Assembly: GCF_000247815.1 (NCBI RefSeq)
Contig: NC_021693.1
Location: 805,089-869,088, forward strand
Length of the DNA stretch: 64,000 nucleotides
Direction of reading: 5' to 3'
Origin: Ficedula albicollis
Lineage: Eukaryota; Chordata; Aves; Passeriformes; Muscicapidae
Part shown: piece by piece, positions 1 to 17,400 of the stretch
Position numbering within the stretch: position 1 is the first letter of the stretch
How the letters are laid out: each line of letters opens with the position of its first letter
Translations under genes and position numbers: made by a program
The notes under the pieces: model-generated
The model's database searches: none
Seen by the model: the letters and a program-made list of their open reading frames with translations, nothing else
Told to the model about the DNA's origin: nothing

Positions 1-331
1 CATTCAGAGAATCATTGTCACATGTGGCAGCTGACATCTTGTGCCTTTAGACCTTGTTTTGTGCAAGAGCCCTGGCCACAGTAAGTCCATGCTCAAGGTC
101 TTGAATGGTCAATGAAAGAAGTGCTGCCCCCCATAGAAAGTTCCAACCCTGCCCTCAATGTTTTCCAAAGGACCCAAAATCAAGGCTGTGGTGTTGGCCG
201 GAGGCCGTAAGAATTCTTTTCATGCATTCAGAGAATCATTGTCACATGTGGCAGCTGACATCTTGTGCCTTTAGACCTTGTTTTGTGCAAGAGCCCTGGC
301 CACAGTAAGTCCATGCTCAAGGTCTTGAATG
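1..331. repeat. Local direct duplication plus remnant of a gastrokine intron
   Basis: Positions 1-108 recur as 224-331 without visible change. The stretch from about 115 to 260 is also a diverged copy of about 4430-4605, which is intron 2 of the GKN1-type gene. That suggests a further gastrokine copy, or its remnant, continues to the left of the window. No exon is recognised here. Confidence 0.7.
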
Positions 332-478
332 GAAACCACAGCAATTGCTCTTTTAGAGCATCTGCAGCCTCAAGCAGGAAGCTCTCAAGGAGGAGATGCC
401 AAGCAAGAAGGGCATCAGGGTTGGCTTTAGGCAGCAGCTCTGGAGTCCCCCCATTTGGTCTAAGAAATTTGGTAGGGG

Positions 479-5753
<5,275 letters not shown>

Positions 5754-5809
5754 CCTGACTGCAGAGCTGATGCTCCTGCAGGTACAAAGAACAGTGTGAA
5801 CCCTCCACC

Positions 5810-5816
5810 TTTTATA
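5810..5816 (-). promoter_or_regulatory. TATA box of the GKN1-type gene
   Basis: TATAAAA on the minus strand, followed by GG, about 57 bp upstream of the ATG in the outer exon-1 copy. Spacing suits a short 5' leader like that of GKN2 in this window. Confidence 0.7.
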
Positions 5817-5829
5817 TGTTTTCAGAATT

Positions 5830-7890
5830 CGCTGTGGAAGTGCTGAATGTTGCAATAAAATTATTTTGTCATTTGTTTCCCTGTCACTTATCCCTGAAAA
5901 TTATTTCCTGCTGTAACTACTTGATAAACATGGGGATTGTACTTTTGAACATTTTGACCTGCTGAAGTCTGATAGTTATCAAATAGGAGTAAATTTGCAG
6001 TGAAAAATTAAATACGTTTTTACTTTTTTCTGACATGTACTATTTACTTTTGAAAATTCACATCAAACTTAAGACCGGAGATATCATAGGGCTTAAACAA
6101 GAACATAAAAAGCCTTGCATTAGACAAAATATGTGAAAGCCTTTTTACCTTCCAAAATATACTGTATGTTATCGGGTCACCATAGCACCCACTAAAATAC
6201 AGCGGTGAGGGCTGAGACATCTGTGCCTCCATGGCCTTGTCAAAGTAGCCCTGAGATATTTACACCTTTCCATCTTTATTCATTCACAATTGTTGACAGA
6301 TTTTTCCTCCTAAGTGCATGAAGTTAATGCAGTTTTGCGAGCAGCTGGACCTTGCTGCCGGTGTTTTGCTCTCCTGTTGGAGCTCTGGCTTTAAGCAGGA
6401 TGGTTTTGTGGCAGGCACTGTCCCTTGCCAGGAGCAGCCGTGCCCTGCTGTTCCCTGCCTGGAGCCCAGGGAGGCTCGGCTCGGAGCGGGCAGCGGCTGC
6501 CCCTGTTTGCCGGCGAGGCTGCCGGGCTCCTGGTGCTGCGAGATCCGCACCACAGACTCTGCTCAGGTCACGTCCCGGCTGCTGGTGTTTACTTTTTAGT
6601 CCTAATTATACATTCTAAGACTGCTGTCCGCACGATCATGCATTTTTTGATGGGTGCTTCTATGCTGTTCACGAGCCTTGCACGAGCCCCTCAGGTACGA
6701 TGACTGGTGGTAGTCCAGAACTGCACCGCCCACCTTATTCTGGGTCTTCTAATTTCACTATGCTGTTTTTTAGCTTCTTTTCTCTTGATTTAGCACAATT
6801 TATGTTTTAGTGGCTTTGAAGGGTTTCAACAAGTTGTAGAAAAACACTTAAAAATGGCTCATTCTGGGCACCTGTTATAAACATTGGACTAAACTAAGAT
6901 ATATACAATAAAGCACCTAAGCGTGTGTAGAAACAGCAAGATATGCTAAAAAAAAACAACTTGGCAGCAAAATATGGAGAAAAACCTCTAAATATGGTGT
7001 GGCTGGTGTATACGATATAGACCATGGCCTGGACTTCTTCAGACATGTCACTGTGGCCCAAACTTGTTCAGTGTTACTACACTTGGGTGCAGTTGTGCTT
7101 TGGTTTTCATGCCAGTTGACCCTTAGAGTCCCCAAAAGAGGGACTTTCCTGAAGAGAACAGGCTGCTGCATCCTTTCCTTAGGGTAACCCTGGGGTGTTC
7201 CTGAGTAGGTAAAGTGTCTCTTGGAGTAACTCCTTTCAAAGAGCAAGGGAAGGGCCCCTGAGTGAGGAGGGAAGGCGAGGGTGTGTTTTCCAGACAGAGT
7301 TGCTGAAGTTTTCGATGAAGAAAGCAGGCTCAAGCTTTTTGCTTTCCTTTTAGCCTAACTATAATTTCAAGTTTCCAACTTGCACTTGGTTAGAGTATGT
7401 TTCTTTTCTTCATGTGTTAAACCTTTATGAAACATTCTTAAATAGCAACTGTGTTCAACTCCAGACTGCATCTAATACACTTCTTAATTCTGTTATCTGC
7501 AATTCAGTTTGTGGGCTGGTCAGAGCAATAGTGCATCTCTCTATTTGCAACTGGCCATATGGCATGGCAATATTTATTTTTAAAGCAAAACATTTCACAT
7601 TGCATTACATTACTACATTTTACTATGTTAATCAGAAGTCAAAACAAAATCAGTTATACTGATCTCATGTTACCTTAAATATGGGTAATGTAGTAAGTTT
7701 AGCACCGTTTTCTTCTAGTATTGATGAATAATTGCCCAAGGCAGCATGTGAACTCTCCCTGGGAAGTTGTACTGGAAGAGGTTTAAATGCCAGAATTGGG
7801 ATTTTGCTAGAACATTAGTTTTGCAACTTGTCTTTGGAATTGCTTCTACTTTTTCAAAGGGTTTGCAAAAAAACAGCACAGACCAGTATA
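5830..7890. other. Intergenic region between the two GKN1-type loci
   Basis: About 2 kb without a convincing coding exon or recognised repeat. The short open frames here show no family resemblance. The segment around 6320-6560 is more GC-rich than its surroundings. Confidence 0.5.
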
Positions 7891-7904
7891 AGTTGATGAT
7901 AAAT

Positions 7905-7910
7905 TTTATT
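7905..7910 (-). terminator. Polyadenylation signal of the second gastrokine locus
   Basis: AATAAA on the minus strand about 180 bp beyond the exon 6 stop codon at 8091-8093. Confidence 0.55.
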
Positions 7911-8487
7911 GAAACTCAACAGCTTCCACACAGAGCAGAAGAAAGATAAATGATTGAAAATATGATCAAGTGAAAATTATCAAGGAGAAAAATCTTACTT
8001 ATGGTACACAGTTCTATGAATTTTCTTCTGCAAACTTTGTCAGGAGTAACTACAGTAATAAACAGGCAGTTCATTAATCTTAAATTTCAATCATGAAATG
8101 TCTCGCTCTGAGAAGTTGGATCCTGATGAAAAGTTTGATCCTCTTAAAAAGTTCGATCCTGAAAGAAAAACAAAAACTCATTAGATTGGGACTGAGAATA
8201 TATGAAAATAAAAATGTAGCTGAAATGCTTCCAACTAGTTGCCTAAAAATCCCAGACTTATGTCAAGAGCTAGAGCCCAGAGCTTTCCTGGAGGCTGGAC
8301 TCCAGGTCATTGCACGCAGGAGAGAGACAGACCTGCTGCATTTCCTTAGGTACGTATGCAGGGATGTATAAAAAGTCATAGAAAACCACAGGGTTTCAGT
8401 AAGTGACTTGCTCATGTTTGGTTGAATCTTTTTTGTAATCCTGTTAACCTGCTGTAATTTTGGAACACAAAAGCTGTCAGTAGCAGA

Positions 8488-8591
8488 CTCACCAGGAGCT
8501 GGGTAAGCGAGGTAGGAGGGAATTCCACTGCACAGGGCTCTCACCAGGAGCTGGGTAAGTGAGGTAGGAGGGAATTCCACTGCACAGGGCT
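8488..8591. repeat. 52-bp tandem duplication over a splice donor of the second gastrokine locus
   Basis: Units 8488-8539 and 8540-8591 differ by one base (AAGCGAGG versus AAGTGAGG). Each contains the 3' end of exon 5 and its donor. The first donor met by the transcript is at 8544-8543 (exon ends 8545), the second at 8492-8491 (exon ends 8493). Using the second adds 52 nt and shifts exon 6 into a different open frame. Confidence 0.9.
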
Positions 8592-8754
8592 TGGATGTGT
8601 TTTCCATATGGGCTCAAGCTTTGGAGTCTGTTCCTGGAGATAATGAAGCGATTCTCTCTGGGTGGCAATTGGTAAGGCCCAAGTCCCTGAGCATCAAAGA
8701 AACAAAGGCAGAAAGCAGCATTTAGGAAAACCAGCAGTTCAGAGCTGGCAATGA

Positions 8755-9325
8755 ACATACTGAGAGCAGCCCTGCCGAGAAGGACCTGGGGCCTGGTGGG
8801 TGACAGGCTGGACATGATCCATCAATGCGCCCCAACAGCCCAGAAACCCCCCAGCTGCTGGCCTGACCTCCAGGGGGATTCTGCCCCTCTGCTCATGTGT
8901 GACCCCACCTCAGAGCCGCCCCCAGCCCAGGGGCCCAGCACAGGAAGGACCTGGAGCTGCTGGAGAAAGTCCAGGGGAGGCACCAGCATAAACAGAGGGA
9001 TGGAGCAGCTCTGCTGTGAGGAAAGGCTGAGGTAATTGGGACTGTTCTTCCTGGAGAAGCTGTGGGTGACCACATCATAACCTTCCAGTATCTGAAGGAG
9101 CCAACAAGAAAGATTGGGCAAGTCTATGTACAAGGGCCTGGATTGAAAGGACAAGGAGAAATGGCTTCCCACTGCCCAGGGCAGCGTTACATGGGATACT
9201 GGGAAGAAATTCTTCCCAAGAGGGAGGGGAGGCCCTGGCACAGGTTGTCCAGAGAAGCTGTGGCTGCCTCATCCCTGGAAGTGTTCAAGGCCAGGCTGAA
9301 CAGTAATTGGGGTTTTTCATGGGCA
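8755..9325 (+). mobile_element. CR1 LINE 3' fragment
   Basis: Characteristic CR1 wording in order: GCAGCCCTGCCGAGAAGGAC, a block around CAGCACAGGAAGGACCTGGA, GAGGAAAGGCTGAGG, CTTCCAGTATCTGAAGGAG, and CATCCCTGGAAGTGTTCAAG. It lies in the intron between exons 5 and 4 of the second gastrokine locus, antisense to it. Truncated at the 5' end as is usual for CR1. Confidence 0.85.
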
Positions 9326-9944
9326 ATGCAGCTTCTAGAGCGATTCAGCTCCGCTGAGAAGGTTCTCTTCAGTTCTTGAAGCCTTTTCTCCTGTGTGTGT
9401 AGGAACAAGTGCTTTTCACTGACAGACAATCAGCTTTTGCCCCCCTTTCAACCACCATCCCACCTACCTCTCCTGGAGGTGGTGTAGGCAGATGTTTGCC
9501 AAGCCAAAACCTCTTGCTGGTTGTCGCAATGATGCAGGTGTTCTTTGAAAACACCTTGGTTGCAACGTAGCCCTATTAAAATTAAACAAAAACCCCTTTT
9601 TGTTGCAAACAATATACAGTGAAAGAGAAGTGCGTTGCTAGAGAGAGGCACTGGTTAAAAGAAATGCTTCCTACAGTGCAAATAGTCACAGGGAAAGAAA
9701 AATATTGGTCCTTTTAATTATATTGTTTAGGTAAATGTGTCATGGAGGCTGACAAGAGACTTTGGTAAAAGGTAAATTGCCTCCTCCAGTAATGCCACGT
9801 GTATGATGTGTTCTGCTGCTTAGGACACGTGAAGTAATTTGCTGCTGAAGAGCTAACACAGCACACAGTGCACCAGAAACAATCCCAAGGCAGAAGGAGC
9901 ATGTTTTCATGCATCTTCTGTGAAACCTGGTGAACTTTTACAGA

Positions 9945-10408
9945 ATCAAAGAATCAACCAGGCTGGAAAACACCTTTGAGATCATCGAGTCAAACCTACG
10001 ACCTTAACACCTCCTTGTCAACCAGACCACGGCACTGAGGGCCACATCCAATCTTCTCTTAAACCCCTCCAGGGACAGTGACTCCCCCACCTCCCCTGAG
10101 CAGCCCATTCCAAGCCTCATCACGCTTTCTGTGAGGAAATTCCTCCTAATGCTCTGCCCACACTTCCCCTGGTGCTGTGTCCTCTTGTCGTATTGCAAGT
10201 TGCCTGGGAGCAGAGATCAACCTCCACCTGGCTGCACTCTCCTTTCAGGGAGTTGTAGGGAGTGGTGAGGTCTCCCCTGAGCCTCCTCTTGTCCACGTTA
10301 AACACCCCCAGTTCCCTCCACAGAGGGCTTGTGTTCCTGACCCTCCTCCAGCCTTGTTGCCCTTCTTTGGACACACTCCAGCATCTCAACATCCTTCCCT
10401 CCTGTGGG
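9945..10408 (-). mobile_element. CR1 LINE 3' fragment
   Basis: Reverse-oriented CR1: starts with the AATCAAAGAATCA-like 3' tail, then GAGATCATCGAGTC, CTTAAACCCCTCCAGGGACA, CCCTTCTTTGGACACACTCC. It ends where the duplicated exon-1 segment begins (about 10409). Confidence 0.85.
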
Positions 10409-10490
10409 AAAGTGACAGATATACTTACAGGGAACTTCATTTGGATGGTAGGCCAGGCCAGCTCTGCTGCTAATTGATGTGTACTCTTAC

Positions 10491-10498
10491 TTTTTATA
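10491..10498 (-). promoter_or_regulatory. TATA box, inner copy of second gastrokine locus
   Basis: TATAAAAA on the minus strand, about 51 bp upstream of the ATG at 10440. Confidence 0.65.
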
Positions 10499-11825
10499 CA
10501 TAATGTCCCAAAGTCAAATCTGAAAATGGGTTTACCTTATTGGCAGGTGCCCTGTGTTCACAGAAGCATGACGAGTTTCCTGGGGAAGTGCTCTGATAAG
10601 AAGAGGCTTTGATACCTGCCTGATTGAATTCACTGCATACAGGGAAGGGAGAGAACACTGCTCATGGTAAACTCAATGTATTTACAGGCACTTTTAACTG
10701 GAAACCAAGGATCATCAGAAGCACAGCACAGATTCCCAGTAAACTTGTAGTGATTGATGCTGTGTGCCAGTGTGGTAAAGGACTCAGCCTGAAGCCGTGC
10801 CTCTAACCAAAAGCACCGTTCAAACCAAGGGGGTGGTAATCTTGCTATGTGAAAAGTGTTAAGTGAGTCCCCAGAGATGATGAGGTTGGTTCTAAATCAT
10901 AGGAATTGTTGAGTTCTTTTGCTGACCTTCCTTTCCAAGCTTGTTCAAGATCTGCTTTCTACTTGTCAGACATGGCCCTGAATCTTCTCAGAGCCTCTTC
11001 AGGAGAGTAGCACCTGATTGTGGGCTAAGGGCTGATTTGAGAAAGGGACCAGAAACTAGTGGTAGCAAAGCATCTCAGGGAGGAGCAGTGACATGGGGCA
11101 TTTTATGTCCCCTGTTATTTAGGAAGTAGATTTTAATCTTTCTCTGAATTGGATATACAGAGCCATGGCCCAGGAGCCTGTGGTAATTTGGATTTGCTTT
11201 TGTGCTGTGCCTGTTCCAGGTTCCAGAAGCAGCACTTGAAGACAATCCTGTGAATATTGAATCAGTCCCAGATTTTATCTCCTTCAAAGAAGGATTTTGA
11301 TGAAAAAGGTCAAAGTCTGACTCACAGTATTTAAAAGTAATGCTTGGGAATTTTTCCTGCACCAGTTTGAGGTTGCTGTGAATACCTCAGTGTCACCAGC
11401 CTGTACCTGGAGTCTCTCATGTGTCACACTCTCAGCAAACAGCTGAGCCCTAACTTTGTGACTTGCTGAGACTGTTGATTTGCCTCTGAGTCGTGAAAGA
11501 GAGAATATTGTCCTGTGGTGTGTCACGAGTGTGTGTCACCCCTGGAACAGAGCACTTCTCTCTTCCAAGTTTGAGCAGGCATGTGCAGTTCCATCCCTGC
11601 CAGAAGGGAGATTTCTCCCCTGCAGTCCCCACCCCTTTGGCATTTTCACTTTGTGAGCCTTGCAAAAATCACTAAGAGTTTACTCAGTGCCAGGAAAAGC
11701 TCAAAACCATTTAAAAGCTGCCCAGCCTTAAGAGTTTTATGAGAAAGTGATAGATATACTTACAGGGAACTTCATTTGGATGGTAGGCCAGGCCAGCTCT
11801 GCTGCTAATTGATGTGTACTCTTAC

Positions 11826-11833
11826 TTTTTATA
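11826..11833 (-). promoter_or_regulatory. TATA box, outer copy of second gastrokine locus
   Basis: Duplicate of the element at 10491-10498, with the same distance to its own ATG at 11775. Confidence 0.65.
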
Positions 11834-12403
11834 CATAATGTCCCAAAGTCAAATCTGAAAATGGGTTTACCTTATTGGCAGGTGCCCTGTGTTCACAGAA
11901 GCATGACGAGTTTCCTGGGGAAGTGCTCTGATAAGAAGAGGCTTTGATACCTGCCTGATTGAATTCACTGCATACAGGGAAGGGAGAGAACACTGCTCAT
12001 GGTAAACTCAATGTATTTACAGGCACTTTTAACTGGAAACCAAGGATCATCAGAAGCACAGCACAGATTCCCAGTAAACTTGTAGTGATTGATGCTGTGT
12101 GCCAGTGTGGTAAAGGACTCAGCCTGAAGCCGTGCCTCTAACCAAAAGCACCGTTCAAACCAAGGGGGTGGTAATCTTGCTATGTGAAAAGTGTTAAGTG
12201 AGTCCCCAGAGATGATGAGGTTGGTTCTAAATCATAGGAATTGTTGAGTTCTTTTGCTGACCTTCCTTTCCAAGCTTGTTCAAGATCTGCTTTCTACTTG
12301 TCAGACATGGCCCTGAATCTTCTCAGAGCCTCTTCAGGAGAGTAGCACCTGATTGTGGGCTAAGGGCTGATTTGAGAAAGGGACCAGAAACTAGTGGTAG
12401 CAA

Positions 12404-14415
12404 GGTTCACTGAGGGATTCTGAGTCACAGCTTTGTAAGATAAGCCTCACTCTGCCAGAGGACTGGCCAAAATGAAATTATAGGGGTTTCAGCCCTTCTT
12501 AGGCAGCTCCTTCCTTCAGCTACCTCCTATCAGAGGGTGCCTCTAGGACTCTGGTGCTTGGGTTCAAGCACTTGCCTGCTGATTTCAGGTGTGTTCCTGG
12601 GAGATGTGTGATGGACTGTGGGCAAAAAGTCTCCAAAAAGCAAGGCTTGCCTATTGGAATTATATCAAAGGCTTTGCCTGAGTCTTGGACTGTGTCCTGT
12701 TGCAATTGTGTCAACTAGAAAATGCTTTTTAGAAATTAGCCTTTAGTTTTTGTTCTTGTCTGATGGGATCAGCGGAGTTCAGTCAGTGCAATGCATGTGC
12801 AGATGGTGAGATCACGGCTATTGTTGCAGTTCTCCTTCAGGAAACAGCTGTTGATCTCCCCTGCTGCTCTGCCCTTACCTGTGCCCAAGCACATGGATGC
12901 TGAGGGAATCAGAAGCTGCTGCTTCTCAAATGTTCTTCAAACAAAATGAGTACATGAAGGAATAATAACAGAGGAAAAGTTAAATTAAGCTCTTTTTTTA
13001 AAAACTTGTGGTGCCTGAACCCATTATAGTCCTGCTGTGAAATACTTACCTTTACCTGATGGTCAAAATCTACTCTATTTCTGACATATCTGTAATCTTA
13101 AAAATAAAGAATTGTTTGAGAAGAAGGGACAGAGCCATTTTTCAAGAGGAGTGCAACATCAACCTAATTAGTCTAACTGGGTTTAGCTGAATTTGATATC
13201 TGTTTATGTGTTTTCTGATACATTGCTTAGCAGCACAGCATTGTTATAGTTGAGATAACCTTTTCTTGTGTGGACTTAGGTGGCATAAAGCAAATGTGTG
13301 CGATTTCCTTTTTTTTCTTTTTCCATTGGGGCTTGTTTGCTGAGAGATATTTCTGTACAATCTCCTTCTCCTTTTTTTCCTGATAGGAGAAATTACAGAA
13401 ATGTGTTTGCTGTTAGTTTGAGTTCTTGTTTTGTTAGGAGGGAACCAGCCTTGATTATGACCTTCTAGTAGAAAGCAGAGTGTGATTCATCCAGGTGCCA
13501 GCACTGGCTGGTGCAGAATAGCGGATGAGGAGGAGTCCAGGCAAGGTCGCAGTCACCTGAGAACACCAGAGAACATTCTCATGGCGACACCGTGGTCATT
13601 GGCATTTTCACAAAATGCAGAAATCAGCTTTAAAGAGGGAATCCCTATCCTGCTCCTTCTGTTTGTGACCTTGTGTGCACCACGGAGCCTCTGAGTTTTC
13701 TCGTCTGTGCTTCGTGTGCTGAGGAGGCCAGAAGTGCCCCGGGCTGTCCTGTGGAGCACAGCTGCAGTTCCCAACTCTGTCACTCATTTCAGTGCCTGTG
13801 CTCTGTTCATGGTAGAAGCTGATCAAAGATGAGCAGCATTCTTGTCAAGAGTCCCTGCACCTAGAATGCAATCATGGAGTCCCACAGTGGTTTGGGTTGG
13901 AAGGGGCCTTAAAGATGATCCAGTTTCAACCCCCTGCCATGGGCAGGGATGTCACTCACTGTCAGGTGGCTCAGGGCCCATCCAATATTTTCCATGAAAG
14001 AAAGGCTGAAGAATTGGTCTTTTTGTTAGCTGACATGGAAGCCACCATGACACAGGCGTTTCCTCCTAGCATTTCTCTGCAGACTACCCATCAGGCTGTT
14101 GGGGATTGTGTTTCAGAAGACAAAATGCAGTTTGTATGGATAAATAGCAGTGTTATTCCCAATGTCATTTAATTCTGGATAATATCCTGTTAAATATTTA
14201 AAAAAATTGAACTAGCAAGACTAAAGTTTAAACCAGTGAATAATAGCCATTTGCAGAGTGATTGATTTACTGAGACTTACTGAGTGCTTTAAATATATCT
14301 GGGTCAGGTTATCTGTGCCAACCCAAAATTCAGATAGGAGGCTTACGACATGTAGATATGGACTTGTTCGAGTCATGAAGGAAAGTTCTGTCAAGTGTTT
14401 CCCACACCTCCAGCA
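12404..14415. other. Divergent intergenic region upstream of GKN2
   Basis: Separates the minus-strand GKN1-type promoter from the plus-strand GKN2 promoter, the head-to-head arrangement also known for human GKN1/GKN2. It may hold shared stomach-specific regulatory elements, but no particular site can be named. It contains a CR1 fragment at about 13872-13990. Confidence 0.5.
13872..13990 (-). mobile_element. CR1 LINE 3' fragment, short
   Basis: Contains GGTTTGGGTTGGAAGGGGCC and the block CAACCCCCTGCCATGGGCAG, both typical of the CR1 3' end read in reverse. Confidence 0.85.
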
Positions 14416-14418
14416 AGA

Positions 14419-14425
14419 TATAAAA
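14419..14425 (+). promoter_or_regulatory. TATA box of GKN2
   Basis: TATAAAA 75 bp upstream of the GKN2 start codon. Confidence 0.75.
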
Positions 14426-14493
14426 GTTGAAGGTCTCTGGGATTTCCTTGCGTTCTTACCTTCTGCAGCGTCTTGTTCTCATCTGAAAGAAAA

Positions 14494-17400
14494 ATGAAGA
14501 GATTTGTGAGTATCTCCATTTCTGTTGAACTTTTAATACTGTAAGTTCCTCACTTTTAGAAACGAAACGATAGAGAAGAAGATGCTCAAGTAAGTGGTGC
14601 AATACAGTGGTACAATAATATGACCTCCCTGTTGTTTCTTTGGGTGGAAAGAGGGGAACTTATATTTCTTGGGTCAGCAAAGTCAGTGGAAGCCTCATTT
14701 GAGCAAAGAATACAGAATTTGTTACAGTTCAGAAGGGGGGCTTATTATTTATTATTATTTAATAATTGCAGTTGTCGAGGCAAATCAAGAAGTGACATGG
14801 CATCAAGGACGGACTTCTGAAATCTGCAGAAATGTAATAGCTGAGTTATTCTGCTTTCTCAGTTACAGGCAAAGGAGAGCCTGATAGCAAACACTTTCCA
14901 ATGAGGAATTGTAGTTGTTTTCAGCTAATATACATGCTAAGTGGGTTATTTTTCAAACTGATGTTCCAGCTCCTTCCCTCAGTTCATGACTGGGGTTTTT
15001 ATGGCATTGCCTGGTGTTTCTGACAAGTGAGAATTCTGGTTCCTTTCACAGACTGCAGTCCTCATTTGCCTGGGAGTCTTTTGGGCTCAGACTTCTGCAT
15101 TGAACGTGAGTAGAGTGATGAGCCTTATCCTGCACATGAGTGTTTAAAATGTGTTCGGTCCCTGGACAGGGGGAATAGAACAGGAGGAAAACCACAGAAG
15201 AAACTAAAACCAACAAGTTGCTTATTGTCAAGTGTAGAGAAAAAGAGCTTTTGCCAAAGGTTCTGTACAGGTGCAAAGTAACAAAAAGTCAGTGGGACAG
15301 AGGTCCCCTTAGCTCAGTCAAACATTTGGAGGCTGGAGCAGTCTTCTGCCAGTCCCTGCTGCCCAAAATGACTGGGATATCCCATCAGGTTTTCTTCAGC
15401 CTTCAGAAGGGCCTGTTTGATAACTGACCTCCAGCTCAAGAGTTCCTCAGACTGCTCCAGGGTTCTTAAGGGATTTCGTATTTACTAAATACTAAAGCAC
15501 TGGGGGAGGCAGAAAGCATTGGGGGTTGTTGCACCTGCTAAAGATGGAAGCCAGGTGATGAACAATGATTTTGTGCTTTTTACCCAAGACCTTCGTCCTG
15601 CGAGATCCTGTCAGCAACTATGTCACTGGGACCATGACCATCCACAATGAGGAGCACATCGTTGATGTCCACGTCCGCTCTGGCGTCTACTCCTCTGACA
15701 CCATCTTTGACTACACACACGTGAGTAAATCCAAGAATCTGCCTCAAACTAACCCCTGAGAATTATTTTGGTGTATTCTCACATCTTGTCCTGGAACACT
15801 GCTTCTTTGAGGACTCCCAGCACCTTTCCTCCTCCTTGGCCATCCCCTTTCTTCACCTGTACAATGGGGCAGTTTAAAGGACAGGTAATGAAACCTGTGG
15901 TGGCAGTTCCTGGAAGTGAGAAGAAGGTCCCTGGCTTCAATGGGGCTGGAGGTGAGGATGGGCTGCCAGCACTCATGGGCAGCAGAAGTCTGTCAGAAAT
16001 GATGCTTCCAGTCTCAGAGACAGGCACCAGGACAGGCAGGCTCCATTCCCCAAAGGAGACAAAGGCAATGCAGTCACTCCACAGCAGCAGCCTCTGCAGT
16101 CACTTGCTCTTCCTTCAGATTGCCCCAAAGAGAAAAGAGCAGCAACGAATGTCAGCATTTGCCATTTCTAATGATTGAACCTCAATTCTTTCTGTCACAG
16201 GGGTATATTGCAACCAGGTTATTTTCACGAAATGCCTGCTTTATCATGAAAATAAAGAAGGAATTTATCCCAGAGCTGCGCGAGATTGGACATCTGGCTT
16301 TTGAGAGAGAGGTGACTTTGTGGGGAGCCCTCGCTGCTGGCAAGGGAGGGATGGGAGCAGTGTGGTGTGAGGGGGACTCTCCACTCTGCCCCTAAAGCAG
16401 CTCAGGAATGACTTGTGCTGTCTTAGCAATGATGGAGTTGTTCTGACAAGGCACAGCTTGAAGGGAGTATCATGCAGAGCATTCTTTTAAGATAATGAAG
16501 CATCAAGGCCCCCCTGCAGTTTTACAGGGGGTTGTCAAGGTGTTTCAAGCTGTACAATCCCTTGTCCTGGGAACTGCTGTAATTTGGCTGTTTTGTGGAG
16601 ATCACAATGTAAGTTCAGGCAAACTTTCCCTTTATTCATTGTCCTGCTGATATTTTGACCTTGACATTGCTTGATTTTTTTTTCCTCAGAACAGAAGGTA
16701 GAGATCAATTTACTTTGACCAGATTTTGACTTCCCTATTCAGGCTGAGGTTTCACAAGGAGACTGGAAGTATTGCCTGGAGGTGAACTGGAGTTCTGGCC
16801 CGTTTTGTGTCAGCCCAGTAGCACATTTGTAGCAAAACTTGATGCCAATAATATAACTTATTATGGCAGCAATACAGCTCAGGCTTGCTGTGTTGACATA
16901 ATTAATATCTAGTGAATTTTGTTACTGAATAGTTTTGGTTTTTTTTCATTAAAGCATGAAGCTTCTTTATCCAATGTTTTTTGGTGAGGCAAAAGAAGGT
17001 GATTTTATATTTGGGAACCTTCTCAAAGGGTGTCCCAGTAGAGTGATGCTAAAGCTACATTTCTGATGGTGTTTAACGTTTTCTTCTTAGACCATGAAGG
17101 ATGTATACTCTCCAAATAATGTGTGGGCCCAGTTCCAACCTGGCAATTCCAGGCTGGGGAATTTTAAAGACTGGATTCTCTATGGAAAGCACATTGAAAA
17201 TCTCTGCACGGGGCTGCCTCTCTACCAGCTGGTGGCCACTGAACGTAAGTCACAGATCAGGCTGTTGTGGCTCTGCCCCAGGGCACCTTCCTCCCCTTTG
17301 AACCCAAATCCTCCTGGCACCTTGGAGCTGTGCAGACATTTCTTCCCCTTGAGTTGCATCACAATTGTTTTGCACAGTTTTGAGACAAACAGAAGCCTTG

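Larger units (their letters stand above)
8091..11775 (-). pseudogene. Second gastrokine-1-type locus, probably decayed
   Basis: Recognisable gastrokine exons on the minus strand: exon 1 (MKFP) at 10429-10440 and again at 11764-11775, exon 4 at 9468-9572, exon 5 at 8545-8686, exon 6 at 8091-8158, with AATAAA at 7910-7905. Exon 5 is well kept (GLGPYQLPP..YGKHIQALCSGIPSYL), close to human GKN1 around its FGKNIANMCRGIPTYM segment. Damage: the exon 2 region (about 9836-9900) still resembles a signal peptide (LGLFL.., then AANY) but needs a frame change and lacks a GT donor; exon 3 was not found; exon 4 is 105 nt instead of 111 and its second half reads as gastrokine only if the frame is shifted; exon 6 lacks the last two gastrokine cysteines and reads G-S-N-F repeats before a stop. 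Each remaining exon is open, so a fast-evolving functional gene is not excluded. Confidence 0.7.
10409..12402. repeat. About 660-bp direct duplication with promoter and exon 1 of the second gastrokine locus
   Basis: Copies are about 10409-11068 and 11744-12403, offset by 1,335 bp and separated by about 675 bp of unique DNA. Only one difference was noticed (GACAGATA versus GATAGATA). Each carries the exon ATGAAGTTCCCT with a GTAAGTAT donor and its own TATA box. Confidence 0.9.

Noticed and set aside
8160..8330. Alternative terminal exon of the second gastrokine, with an LWALALDISLGFLGN stretch before a stop resembling the end of human GKN1
   Set aside because: The frame contains an upstream stop, there are no cysteines and no good acceptor; similarity is too short to claim.
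9062..9379. Short open frames in 8.8-9.4 kb and 9.9-10.4 kb
   Set aside because: They lie in CR1 3' ends, which are non-coding fragments here.
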